DNA of 64,000 bases from contig NZ_CP031013.1 in assembly GCF_003711205.1 (NCBI RefSeq), positions 2,150,501-2,214,500 of the forward strand, given 5' to 3'. The DNA is from Polaromonas sp. SP1 (GTDB lineage Bacteria > Pseudomonadota > Gammaproteobacteria > Burkholderiales > Burkholderiaceae_C). Made by a program: the position numbers and the translations under genes. The notes beneath the pieces are model-generated. The model saw only the letters and a list, made by a program, of their open reading frames with translations. It was not told where the DNA came from and did not search any database. The stretch's first letter is position 1, and every line of letters starts with the position of its first letter. Positions 51,447 through 59,347 of the stretch are shown here, piece by piece.

Positions 51447-52484
51447 ATGAATAAGCCCCTGCTCATCACCATGGGCGACGCGGCCGGCATCGGTCCCGAA
51501 ATCATCGCCAAAGCCTTTCGCGACGCGCCCGCCGACATGGCCGGCTGCGCCGTGGTGGGCGATGTGGCGACGCTGCGGCGCGCCGCGGCGCTTGTGGCGA
51601 CCCCGCTGGCCTTGCCCGTGGCGCAGCTGGAGGGCCTGGGCGACCTGCCGGGCGTGCCGCCGCGCTGCATCGCCGTGCTACAAAAATGTGAGCTGAAAGC
51701 CCAGGTTCCGTATGGGCTGGTGAGTGGTTTGGCTGGTCAAGCCGCCGCCGACTGCATCGTCTGGGCGGCCCGCCGTGTGCTGGCCGGCGAGGCGGCTGCG
51801 GTGGTCACCGCGCCCATTCACAAGGAGGCCCTGGCGGCCGCGGGCGGCTGGGCCGCCGGCTTTCCGGGTCACACCGAGATGCTGCAGGCCGAGGCCGCCG
51901 CTTTCCTGGGCAAGCCTGTGGGCGACGTGCCGGTGCGCATGATGCTGGCCAACGACGAGCTCAAGACCGTGCTGGTGAGCATTCACATGTCGCTCAGGCA
52001 GGCGATTGAAGCCGTCACCTTCGACAACGTGCTGCAGACCTTGCGCATCACGCACCGCGCGGTCGCCGCCGGCCTGGGCCGCGCGCCGCGCATCGGCGTG
52101 GCGGGGCTGAATCCGCACGCCGGCGAGGGCGGGCTTTTCGGCAGCGAAGAGCAGGCCATCATCGCGCCGGCCATCGCGGCAGCGCGTGCCGAGGGCCTGA
52201 ATGTGAGCGGTCCCTTCGCGCCTGACACGGTGTTCATGCGGGCAAGGCAGGCCGCCGGCAAGCCCGGTGAGTTTGATGTGGTGGTGGCGATGTACCACGA
52301 CCAGGGGCTGATCCCGGTGAAATACCTGGGGGTGGAGCAGGGCGTGAACGTGACGCTGGGCCTGCCGCTAGTGCGCACCAGCCCGGACCACGGCACGGCA
52401 TTTGACATCGCCGGGCGCGGCGTGGCCGATGCGTCCAGCCTGCTGGCGGCGGTGCGTGTGGCCCGGCAGCTGGCAGCCGGCTGA
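51447..52484 (+). CDS. pdxA: 4-hydroxythreonine-4-phosphate dehydrogenase family protein (PdxA)
   Basis: Metal- and NAD-dependent oxidative decarboxylase of pyridoxine synthesis. Conserved parts: MGDAAGIGPEI (usually GDPAG), APIHKEAL, GHTEML, GLNPHAGEGGLFG and MYHDQGLIPVKYL with the metal histidines. 345 residues. It is not beside surA or rsmA as the housekeeping pdxA often is, so a PdxA2-type sugar-acid enzyme is an alternative. A degenerate dispersed repeat overlaps codons for LQKCELKAQVPYGLVSG. Confidence 0.88.
   Translation: MNKPLLITMGDAAGIGPEIIAKAFRDAPADMAGCAVVGDVATLRRAAALVATPLALPVAQLEGLGDLPGVPPRCIAVLQKCELKAQVPYGLVSGLAGQAAADCIVWAARRVLAGEAAAVVTAPIHKEALAAAGGWAAGFPGHTEMLQAEAAAFLGKPVGDVPVRMMLANDELKTVLVSIHMSLRQAIEAVTFDNVLQTLRITHRAVAAGLGRAPRIGVAGLNPHAGEGGLFGSEEQAIIAPAIAAARAEGLNVSGPFAPDTVFMRARQAAGKPGEFDVVVAMYHDQGLIPVKYLGVEQGVNVTLGLPLVRTSPDHGTAFDIAGRGVADASSLLAAVRVARQLAAG
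51677..51726 (-). repeat. dispersed palindromic repeat, copy 9, degenerate (inside pdxA)
   Basis: Minus orientation. Core GCTACAAAAATGTGAGC 51677-51693 (one arm mutated), spacer 51694-51713, arm GGGCTGGTGAG 51714-51724. AGCCC and GGGCT can pair across 11 nt exactly as in copies 4 and 6. In frame. Confidence 0.55.
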
Positions 52485-52499
52485 AGATTCAAGCGAAAT

Positions 52500-52549
52500 C
52501 GGGCTCCAGCCCAATCACTGCCTTGTCCGGCAGCTACTAAATTAATAGC
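52500..52549 (+). repeat. dispersed palindromic repeat, copy 10 (pdxA-mscL gap)
   Basis: Arm CGGGCTCCAGCCC 52500-52512, spacer 52513-52532, core GCTACTAAATTAATAGC 52533-52549, between convergent genes. Confidence 0.87.
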
Positions 52550-52569
52550 AAGACCCGTGTCTTCGCAAG

Positions 52570-52598
52570 CGGGCGCCGCGAAGCGACTCAGGGGGTTA
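52570..52598 (-). repeat. stop-anchored repeat after mscL
   Basis: Read on the minus strand it begins with the mscL stop codon as TAACCCCCTGAG and continues TCGCTTCGCGGCG, matching the start of the repeat after hinT (TAGCCCCCACG...TCGCTTCGCG). Confidence 0.6.
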
Positions 52599-53027
52599 GC
52601 GCTTGTTCAGACTGTCGCGGATTTCGCGCAAGAGCACGATGTCTTCCGGCGTCGCTGCGGGCGCGGGGGGCGCGGCTTCGTGATGGCGCTTGAGGCGGTT
52701 GATCTGCTTGACCATCAGGAAAATGATGAAAGCCAGGATGATGAAGTTTACCGTCACGGTCAGGAAGTGGCCGTAGGCGAACACCGGTACGCCCGCCTTG
52801 CGCAGTGCATCCAGCGACATGTCGGTGCCCGCAGGCACGTTGCCCAGCAACACATACATGCTGGAGAAATCCAGTTTGCCGAAGACCAGGCCCACCACCG
52901 GCATGATCAGGTCGCTCACCACCGCGTCGACGATCTTTCCGAAGGCCGCGCCGATGATCACGCCGACTGCCAGGTCGATCACGTTGCCCTTGACGGCAAA
53001 TTCCTTGAATTCCTGCATCATTCCCAT
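52596..53027 (-). CDS. mscL: large-conductance mechanosensitive channel
   Basis: Osmotic safety valve of the inner membrane. N-terminal amphipathic helix and first pore helix with the family signature [21 protein letters not shown], a periplasmic loop, second helix [20 protein letters not shown] and a C-terminal helical bundle. 143 residues from ATG 53027, which has GAGGAG 7 nt upstream; the frame stays open to 53162 but the extra residues are not MscL-like. Confidence 0.96.
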   Translation of the reverse strand: MGMMQEFKEFAVKGNVIDLAVGVIIGAAFGKIVDAVVSDLIMPVVGLVFGKLDFSSMYVLLGNVPAGTDMSLDALRKAGVPVFAYGHFLTVTVNFIILAFIIFLMVKQINRLKRHHEAAPPAPAATPEDIVLLREIRDSLNKR

Positions 53028-53331
53028 GAAATGCTCCTCTTGTTGGTGAGTGTTGTGCTGGTGCCGGTGCGTTGTTGCTGCGCCACCCGAAAAAACATTA
53101 TCGACGCCGGCCCTGTTTGTGAAAGCGTCCCGCAAGCTTTGCTTGAAACAAAGTATGAGCAAATCAGGAAGTAAATCAGGGGGTGCTTAAAAAAGAGGCG
53201 CTCCGGCTGCCGCCGGGCAGCCTGCGGCCACCCGAACCCCGGCCTTTGCCTTGAAAAACGACATCGCGCTCCGCTACAATTGCGGGTTGACCCCACTAAG
53301 CCTATTTCAAGCCAGTTCTTGAAGGACTCTC
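53028..53331. other. 304-bp divergent intergenic region mscL-petA
   Basis: Contains the mscL leader and ribosome site at its left end, the petABC promoter near 53251-53280, and in between only unremarkable GC-rich sequence; no gene, repeat or clear operator seen. Confidence 0.6.
53251..53280 (+). promoter_or_regulatory. sigma-70 promoter of petABC
   Basis: TTGAAA (53251-53256) and TACAAT (53275-53280) with an 18-nt spacer, 51 bases before the petA ATG. The best sigma-70 match seen in the window. Confidence 0.75.
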
Positions 53332-53967
53332 ATGACCCAAGCAAGCGAAGCAAGCGCGAACGGTACGCCCCACGGCGCCCCCGTCGATAAAGATAAAAGA
53401 AACTGGCTCGTCACCACCTGCGTCGTAGGCGGCGCCGGTGTTGCAGCCACCGCAGTTCCCTTTGTCAGCACGTTCCAGCCCTCCGAAAAAGCCAAGGCCG
53501 CCGGCGCGGCTGTTGAAGTCGATATTTCCGACGTCAAGCCCGGTGAAAAAATCACCGTCGAATGGCGCGGCAAGCCTGTCTGGATCGTCAAGCGCACGCC
53601 CGCGCAGCTCGCCGAGCTGCCCAAGGTCGATGCCTTGCTGGCCGACCCCAAGTCCGAGCGCAAGCCCGACGAACTGACGCCTGTTTACGCCCGCAACGAA
53701 AACCGCTCCATCAAGCCCGAAACGCTGGTGGTCGTCGGCATCTGCTCGCACCTGGGCTGCTCGCCTTCCGACAAGTTCCAGCCTGGCGCGCAGCCTTCGC
53801 TGCCCGACGACTGGGCCGGCGGCTTCCTCTGCCCCTGCCACGGCTCGACCTTCGACATGGCCGGCCGCGTCTACAAGAACAAGCCCGCACCGGATAACCT
53901 CGAAGTGCCGCCCCACATGTACCTGTCAGACACCCGTTTGCTGATCGGTGAAGACAAAAAGGCCTGA
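53332..53967 (+). CDS. petA: ubiquinol-cytochrome c reductase, Rieske iron-sulfur subunit
   Basis: 2Fe-2S subunit of the cytochrome bc1 complex. N-terminal membrane helix/uncleaved Tat-type signal (KDKRNWLVTTCVVGGAGVAA), then the Rieske fold with cluster ligands C138/H140 (CSHLGC) and C167/H170 (CPCHGS) and disulfide C143-C169. The signal has a KR pair instead of RR. 211 residues. Ribosome site GAAGGA. First gene of petABC. Confidence 0.96.
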   Translation: MTQASEASANGTPHGAPVDKDKRNWLVTTCVVGGAGVAATAVPFVSTFQPSEKAKAAGAAVEVDISDVKPGEKITVEWRGKPVWIVKRTPAQLAELPKVDALLADPKSERKPDELTPVYARNENRSIKPETLVVVGICSHLGCSPSDKFQPGAQPSLPDDWAGGFLCPCHGSTFDMAGRVYKNKPAPDNLEVPPHMYLSDTRLLIGEDKKA

Positions 53968-54052
53968 AGGCGCTTTTAACCCGGCACCTTCAAAAGACCT
54001 TGTAGCCAGCGCCTGACGCTTGCCAGAGAACCCCACCGAACCAGGATCAGTT

Positions 54053-55462
54053 ATGGCTGAATTCAAAGAAATTTCCCCCGATGCACCGCTCGCCGCCAAG
54101 GCGATGAACTGGATCGACAACCGCTTCCCCGCCAGCAAGCTCTACAAAGAGCACATGAGCGAGTACTACGCACCGAAGAACTTCAACTTCTGGTACATCT
54201 TCGGCTCGCTCGCCATGCTGGTGCTCGTCATCCAGATCGTGACCGGCATCTTCCTGACGATGAACTACAAGCCCGACGCCGCACTGGCCTTCGGCTCTGT
54301 CGAATACATCATGCGCGACGTGCCCTGGGGCTGGCTGATCCGCTACATGCATTCCACCGGCGCGTCCGCCTTCTTTGTGGTGGTGTACCTGCACATGTTC
54401 CGCGGCCTGCTCTACGGCAGCTACCGCAAGCCGCGTGAGCTGGTCTGGATCTTCGGCTGCGCGATTTTCCTGTGCCTGATGGCCGAGGCCTTCATGGGGT
54501 ACCTGCTGCCATGGGGCCAGATGAGCTACTGGGGCGCCCAGGTGATCGTCAACCTGTTTGCCGCGATTCCTTTCATCGGCCCCGACCTGGCGCTGCTGAT
54601 CCGCGGCGATTATGTGGTGGGCGACGCGACCCTGAACCGCTTCTTCGCGTTCCACGTGATCGCCGTGCCGCTGGTGCTGCTGGGCCTGGTGGCCGCGCAC
54701 ATCATTGCGCTGCATGAAGTGGGCTCCAACAACCCCGACGGCGTTGAAATCAAGGGCCCGAATGCGCCGAAAGACGCGGCCGGCCATCCGCTGGACGGCA
54801 TTCCCTTCCACCCCTATTACACGGTGCACGACATTTTCGGCGTGAGCGTATTCCTGATGATCTTCACGGCGATCATCTTCTTCGCACCCGAATTCGGCGG
54901 CTACTTCCTCGAATACAACAACTTCATCCCGGCCGACCCGCTGAAGACGCCGGCGCACATCGCCCCGGTCTGGTACTTCACGCCTTACTACTCGATGCTG
55001 CGCGCCATCACCAGCGAAATGCTCTACGCATTGGTGGTCTGCGTGATAGCGGCTGCAGGTTTCAGCGCCTGGAAGTTCCGCATGCCGGTGCTGCTGAAGG
55101 CTGCTATCGTCGGTGCCGCCGTCGTGGGCGCTGCGCTGCTCTTGTCCATCGATGCCAAGTTCTGGGGTGTGGTCGTGATGGGTGGCGCTGTGGTCATCCT
55201 GTTTTTCCTGCCCTGGCTGGATTACAGCCCGGTCAAGTCAATCCGCTACCGTCCCGACTGGCATAAATACCTCTACGGCATTTTTGTCATCAACTTCCTG
55301 GTGCTGGGCTACCTCGGTGTTCAGCCGCCATCGCCGATCGGCGAGCGCGTCTCTCAGGTCGGTACGCTGTTTTACTTCGGCTTCTTTATCCTGATGCCGT
55401 GGTGGAGCCGCCTGGGCACCGCCAAGACACCGCCTGACCGTCCTATTTTTCACGGTCACTGA
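54053..55462 (+). CDS. petB: ubiquinol-cytochrome c reductase, cytochrome b
   Basis: Membrane core of bc1 with two b hemes and the Qo/Qi sites. Heme histidines in RYMHSTGASAFFVVVYLHMFRG and FFAFHVIAVPLVLLGLVAAH; the Qo motif reads PVWY rather than PEWY, a known variant in beta/gammaproteobacteria. 469 residues from ATG 54053; an upstream frame to TTG 54020 is not used. Eight or more membrane helices plus an extra C-terminal one. Confidence 0.96.
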   Translation: MAEFKEISPDAPLAAKAMNWIDNRFPASKLYKEHMSEYYAPKNFNFWYIFGSLAMLVLVIQIVTGIFLTMNYKPDAALAFGSVEYIMRDVPWGWLIRYMHSTGASAFFVVVYLHMFRGLLYGSYRKPRELVWIFGCAIFLCLMAEAFMGYLLPWGQMSYWGAQVIVNLFAAIPFIGPDLALLIRGDYVVGDATLNRFFAFHVIAVPLVLLGLVAAHIIALHEVGSNNPDGVEIKGPNAPKDAAGHPLDGIPFHPYYTVHDIFGVSVFLMIFTAIIFFAPEFGGYFLEYNNFIPADPLKTPAHIAPVWYFTPYYSMLRAITSEMLYALVVCVIAAAGFSAWKFRMPVLLKAAIVGAAVVGAALLLSIDAKFWGVVVMGGAVVILFFLPWLDYSPVKSIRYRPDWHKYLYGIFVINFLVLGYLGVQPPSPIGERVSQVGTLFYFGFFILMPWWSRLGTAKTPPDRPIFHGH

Positions 55463-55480
55463 GAGCTGGAGATAAAAACG

Positions 55481-56236
55481 ATGAAAAAACTGATTTTTGC
55501 GCTGATCACCGCCTTCGGCCTCGTCGCTGGGGCACAAGCCTCAGAAGGTGGCATTGCCTGGGATAAAGCGCCCAACAAGACCAACGACCTGGGTTCCCTG
55601 CAAAACGGCGCCAAGCTGTTCGTCAACTACTGCCTGAACTGCCATTCCGCCGCTTTCATGCGCTTTAACCGCCTGAAAGACATCGGCCTGACCGACCAGC
55701 AAATCAAGGACAACCTGCTGTTCACCACGGAAAAAGTGGGCGACACCATGAAGGCCGCGATTGATCCCAAGCAGGCCAAAGACTGGTTCGGCGGCAACCC
55801 GCCCGACCTGACTGTGATTGCGCGTTCGCGCGCCGGCGCCGGCGGTTCGGGGGCTGACTACCTTTACACCTACCTGCGCAGCTACTACCCCGACGAAACC
55901 AAGGCGACGGGCTGGAACAACCGCGCTTTCCCGAGCGTGGCCATGCCGCATGTGCTGTGGGAACTGCAGGGAAAGCGCGAGCCGCAGTACGACTACAAGG
56001 AAGAGCACGGCCACAAAGTGGAGATCTTCAAAGGCTGGAAGCAGCTCACACCCGGTACCATGACGCCCTTGCAGTACGACCAGGCCATGGGCGACCTCGT
56101 GGGTTACATGCAGTGGATGGCCGAACCGGCCCAGAACACCCGCATTCGCGTCGGCGTCTGGGTGCTGCTGTTCCTTCTCTGCTTGACTTTCGTCGCCTGG
56201 CGCCTGAATGCGGCGTTCTGGAAAGACGTCAAGTAA
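55481..56236 (+). CDS. petC: ubiquinol-cytochrome c reductase, cytochrome c1
   Basis: Heme c subunit of bc1 that passes electrons to soluble cytochromes. Signal peptide (about 1-20), heme site C51-L-N-C54-H55, a distal methionine region near VAMPHVLW, and a C-terminal membrane anchor (VGVWVLLFLLCLTFVAWRL). 251 residues; GGAG ribosome site. Heme attachment would need the ResB/CcsA system at 0.6-4.2 kb. Confidence 0.96.
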   Translation: MKKLIFALITAFGLVAGAQASEGGIAWDKAPNKTNDLGSLQNGAKLFVNYCLNCHSAAFMRFNRLKDIGLTDQQIKDNLLFTTEKVGDTMKAAIDPKQAKDWFGGNPPDLTVIARSRAGAGGSGADYLYTYLRSYYPDETKATGWNNRAFPSVAMPHVLWELQGKREPQYDYKEEHGHKVEIFKGWKQLTPGTMTPLQYDQAMGDLVGYMQWMAEPAQNTRIRVGVWVLLFLLCLTFVAWRLNAAFWKDVK

Positions 56237-56242
56237 TTTTTC

Positions 56243-56305
56243 GCCGGGGCCTCGTTCCCGGCACCTTCTGGAGTGGATGCTTTTTATATGTATCCACTCC
56301 TTTGC
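56243..56305 (+). terminator. two hairpins between petC and sspA
   Basis: First GCCGGG (56243-56248)/CCCGGC (56257-56262). Second a perfect 9-bp stem GGAGTGGAT (56270-56278)/ATCCACTCC (56292-56300) whose 13-nt loop is TTTTTATATG-like, followed by TTTG. The A/T-rich loop could also hold an sspA promoter element. Confidence 0.55.
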
Positions 56306-56323
56306 ATTTAGGAGTTCCGCACC

Positions 56324-56935
56324 ATGATGGTCCTTTATTCAGGCACAACCTGCCCCTTCTCGCATCGCTGCCGTTTTGTGCTGTTTGAAAAAGGCATGGA
56401 CTTCGAAATTCGCGACGTTGACCTGTACAACAAGCCCGAAGACATCAATGTGATGAATCCTTACGGCCAGGTGCCTATCCTGGTCGAGCGCGACCTGATC
56501 CTGTACGAGTCGAACATCATCAACGAGTACATCGACGAGCGCTTCCCGCATCCGCAGCTCATGCCCGGCGACCCGGTCGACCGCGCCCGCGTTCGCCTCT
56601 TTTTGCTGAACTTCGAAAAAGAGCTGTTCGTGCACGTGAGCACGCTGGAGTCGCGCGCTTCCAAGGGCAACGAGAAGGCGCTTGAAAAAGCCCGCTCGCA
56701 CATCCGCGACCGCCTGACGCAGCTTGCTCCCATCTTCCTGAAGAACAAGTTCATGCTGGGTGACAACTTCTCCATGCTGGACGTGGCGATTGCCCCGCTG
56801 CTGTGGCGCCTTGATTACTACGACATCGACCTGTCGAAAAATGCCGCGCCGCTGCTCAAGTACGCAGAACGCATCTTTTCGCGCCCGGCATACATCGAAG
56901 CACTGACGCCGTCCGAAAAGGTCATGCGGAAATAA
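56324..56935 (+). CDS. sspA: stringent starvation protein A
   Basis: Glutathione-transferase-fold RNA polymerase-associated protein involved in starvation and acid responses. Thioredoxin-like N-terminal domain (LYSGTTCPFSHRCRFVL) and an all-helical C-terminal domain (FMLGDNFSMLDVAIAPLLWRL). 203 residues; AGGAG ribosome site; ATG 56324 or 56327. The petABC-sspAB order is typical of beta- and gammaproteobacteria. Confidence 0.95.
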   Translation: MMVLYSGTTCPFSHRCRFVLFEKGMDFEIRDVDLYNKPEDINVMNPYGQVPILVERDLILYESNIINEYIDERFPHPQLMPGDPVDRARVRLFLLNFEKELFVHVSTLESRASKGNEKALEKARSHIRDRLTQLAPIFLKNKFMLGDNFSMLDVAIAPLLWRLDYYDIDLSKNAAPLLKYAERIFSRPAYIEALTPSEKVMRK

Positions 56936-56977
56936 TCCATCCGACCGATTTCCCGGACAAGCAGCTTGGCTGAATTC

Positions 56978-57538
56978 ATGAACGCCCTGGACTCCACGTC
57001 GACGCGCCCCTACCTGATACGGGCCCTGTACGAATGGTGCACCGACAACGGTTTCACGCCCTATGTGGCCGTGTCGGTTGACGACACCGTACAGGTGCCG
57101 CGCGAGTACGTGAAGAACAATGAAATCGTGCTCAATATCAGTTTTGATGCGACCTCTTCACTCAAGCTGGGTAACGATTTCATCGAGTTCAAGGCGCGTT
57201 TTGCCGGCAGCGCCCGGGAAATCATGGTGCCCATCAGCCACGTGATTGCCATTTATGCCCGCGAAAACGGGCAAGGCATGGCGTTTCCCATGGGGACGCC
57301 TGCTTCGGGTACGGCCCCCGGCGCTGACGCCGGAAGTGATGGGGGTGCGAGCGCTGCAGGCGCTTCCGCCTCGCCGTCAGCCACGCCGGCCCATCCGCAC
57401 AATCCGGCGGAAGGTCCTGAGGGCAAGATCATGCAACTGGTGCCTGAAAGCGCACCTGGCGAGGGCGAGGATGGCTCCGACCCCCCGAACCCGCCCAAGT
57501 CGCCCCGTACGCGGCCTTCACTGAAACGGGTCAAGTAA
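56978..57538 (+). CDS. sspB: ClpXP adaptor SspB
   Basis: Delivers ssrA-tagged proteins to ClpXP. Core domain STRPYLIRALYEWCTDNGFTPYVAV through MVPISHVIAIYARENGQGM, then a long flexible Gly/Ala/Ser/Pro linker and a C-terminal LKRVK resembling the ClpX-binding motif. ATG 56978 chosen; TTG 56966 in the same frame would add four residues. About 187 residues, longer than E. coli because of the linker. Confidence 0.93.
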   Translation: MNALDSTSTRPYLIRALYEWCTDNGFTPYVAVSVDDTVQVPREYVKNNEIVLNISFDATSSLKLGNDFIEFKARFAGSAREIMVPISHVIAIYARENGQGMAFPMGTPASGTAPGADAGSDGGASAAGASASPSATPAHPHNPAEGPEGKIMQLVPESAPGEGEDGSDPPNPPKSPRTRPSLKRVK

Positions 57539-57553
57539 AATAGCCTTCCTTGT

Positions 57554-57629
57554 GCCGCTTTAGCTCAGTTGGTAGAGCAACCGCCTTGTAAGCGGTAGGT
57601 CGTCAGTTCGATTCCGACAAGCGGCACCA
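57554..57629 (+). tRNA. tRNA-Thr (anticodon UGU)
   Basis: Full cloverleaf: acceptor GCCGCTT/AAGCGGC, D-arm with AGCTCAGTTGGTAGAGC, anticodon stem ACCGC/GCGGT with TGT at 57587-57589, T-loop TTCGATT, discriminator A and encoded CCA. It decodes ACA (and other ACN by wobble). Confidence 0.97.
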
Positions 57630-57641
57630 TTTATCCTCAAT

Positions 57642-57691
57642 CCTTGCCTTCCCCATGCCATATGGGTATCATCCGCTACCAATTTTGTAGC
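57642..57691 (+). repeat. dispersed palindromic repeat, copy 11 (after tRNA-Thr)
   Basis: Core GCTACCAATTTTGTAGC 57675-57691; the region 57642-57674 has the right length for arm plus spacer but the arm (CCTTGCCTTCCCC) is degenerate. Confidence 0.6.
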
Positions 57692-57754
57692 GGGGCGGCG
57701 CAGGAGGCATTCAGTTTCAAGGCGTTGCGGCACCCTTAAACAGCCGCCAGCCTA

Positions 57755-58072
57755 CTACTTTTTGCTTATTAGGATCTTGATTCGAATTGAGGTAACCTTC
57801 CAACCCTTGCCTATAAGGCGGGCTTGGATAAGAGGCAGTAACTGACGGATTTTGGCGGCGGCTGCGTTGCCGCTGACCAGCAGGCACCAGGTTTCGCCGT
57901 CAATAGGCCCGGCCTGGACGGCAGGGCGCAAGGCTTCAGGCAGCAGCGACTCAATGGCCTTGAGCCTGTCGCCGGATTCCTGGACGAGCTCCGTCAGTCG
58001 AGCCAAAGAAGGGGAGTTCTCCGCAGCCTGGTACACGGAAAGCGCCTGCGGAAGGCGCCGGTCTGTGGTCAT
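57755..58072 (-). CDS. DUF721/DciA-like protein
   Basis: About 105 residues from ATG 58072 (TTG 58102 is also in frame). The DUF721 fold, related to the DnaB-loading factor DciA, is suggested by SPSLARLTELVQESGDRLKAIESLLPEALR and GETWCLLVSGNAAAAKIRQLLP. In betaproteobacteria this gene sits divergent to the M23 peptidase before secA, as here. The helicase-loading role is inferred from family only. Confidence 0.8.
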   Translation of the reverse strand: MTTDRRLPQALSVYQAAENSPSLARLTELVQESGDRLKAIESLLPEALRPAVQAGPIDGETWCLLVSGNAAAAKIRQLLPLIQARLIGKGWKVTSIRIKILISKK

Positions 58073-58122
58073 GATGTGCGATGCGCGGCCATGTGCGCCC
58101 AAGCTTTTAAAGAGGTAGACAA

Positions 58123-59106
58123 GTGCATTTGATTATCACGGATGCGTGGCTGGCAAAAAGCCGGGCCATCTATTTAAGCGGCACAAAACTGGTTCTGGCG
58201 GGCTTTGTCGCCGCTTTGGCGCTCATGCTTGTGGCCGCAGGCCTGTATCACTGGGTGTTTCTCAAGGGTGCCCGTGAAGGCTGGCCTGTCGTCGGTTCGC
58301 TGGTCAAGCTCATGGTCAAGGATGAGTTCGACCAGCGTGACCGCTTCATGCGCGAAAACCTAGACGTGATGGCCAAGCGGGTCGGCGAAATGCAGGCCAA
58401 GATGATTCAGCTCGAAGCCCTTGGCGAACGGGTTTCCGGCCTGGCGGGCGTCAATCCAGGTGAGATCAAGGTCCAGCCCGGCCGGGGCGGCGCGCTGGTG
58501 GCAGGCCCTTCGCTCACCATGGAAGAACTTCAGGCCACGCTGGCTGACCTGGACAAACTCACCGATCAGCGGGTCGACCTGATGACCGTCATGGAGTCCC
58601 GCCTTTTCGACCAGAAAATCAAGAAGATGATGGTTCCGACCCAGGAACCGGTAGCGGGCGGCAACCTGGGCTCGGCCTTCGGCTGGCGTATCGACCCCAT
58701 GAACGGACGCTCAGCCCTGCATACCGGGCTCGATTTCCCGTCGGAGCCGGGCACCCCCATCCTTGCCGCTGCCGGCGGCGTGGTCGTGACGCAGGAATAC
58801 CACCAGGCCTACGGAAACATGGTCGAGGTAGACCATGGCAACGAACTGGTCACCCGCTACGCCCATGCTTCGCGCGTACTGGTGAAAAAAGGTGACCTGG
58901 TCAAACGCGGGCAGAAGATCGCCGAGGTGGGCACCACCGGGCGTTCCACCGGCCCGCATCTGCACTTCGAAGTGCTGGTTCAAGGCGTTTTCCAGGATCC
59001 GCAGAAATTCCTGACCGCGGGGCGCAATTTGCCGAAGCCGGCGGTGGCGGTAGCCGCTCCGCAGCCGGCTGTGCCCGGCCTGCCTCAACTGCCTCGCCCT
59101 CACTAG
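58123..59106 (+). CDS. M23 family metallopeptidase, membrane-anchored
   Basis: Probable peptidoglycan endopeptidase or amidase activator. One N-terminal membrane helix (about 20-45), a coiled coil (about 65-100 and 130-160) and a LytM/M23 domain with zinc motifs HTGLDF (HxxxD) and the HLHFEV end. Active-site residues are present, so it is likely active. GTG start 58123 with GAGG upstream. 327 residues. The C-terminus is Pro/Ala-rich. Confidence 0.92.
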   Translation: MHLIITDAWLAKSRAIYLSGTKLVLAGFVAALALMLVAAGLYHWVFLKGAREGWPVVGSLVKLMVKDEFDQRDRFMRENLDVMAKRVGEMQAKMIQLEALGERVSGLAGVNPGEIKVQPGRGGALVAGPSLTMEELQATLADLDKLTDQRVDLMTVMESRLFDQKIKKMMVPTQEPVAGGNLGSAFGWRIDPMNGRSALHTGLDFPSEPGTPILAAAGGVVVTQEYHQAYGNMVEVDHGNELVTRYAHASRVLVKKGDLVKRGQKIAEVGTTGRSTGPHLHFEVLVQGVFQDPQKFLTAGRNLPKPAVAVAAPQPAVPGLPQLPRPH

Positions 59107-59126
59107 GGCATTCAACAACCGCGAAC

Positions 59127-59164
59127 AACCGCGCCCGTCACAAGCGCAATGCGCGGTTTTCCTC
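59127..59164 (+). terminator. terminator after M23 peptidase gene
   Basis: AACCGCGC (59127-59134) pairs with GCGCGGTT (59151-59158) across 16 nt, followed by TTCCTC. A TAAAAT box at 59225-59230 in the remaining gap may belong to the secA promoter (no good -35). Confidence 0.55.
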
Positions 59165-59347
59165 GCTGACTCTTTACTGACCTGGCGTTTTAGGGGTGAC
59201 TGCCTTATTGCCCACTGGCAGAGTTAAAATCAGAGGTTTGCGCACAGTTGAACTCGCTGACAGCGCCCACACCTAGGTTCCGTACTCAATAAGGGATTTC
59301 GGCCGCATTGCCAGCTCAAGGGGAGCGGTCAAGGCGGCCCCGCATTT

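Noticed and set aside
49715..51454. Long plus-strand open frame across the degenerate GGDEF gene
   Set aside because: Its translation is Arg/Gln/His-rich without domains, while the minus strand encodes membrane helices and a GGDEF fold; it is a codon-bias shadow.
54960..55000. PVWY instead of PEWY in the Qo site of cytochrome b
   Set aside because: Looks like a lost catalytic residue, but this variant is known as normal in beta- and gammaproteobacterial cytochrome b.
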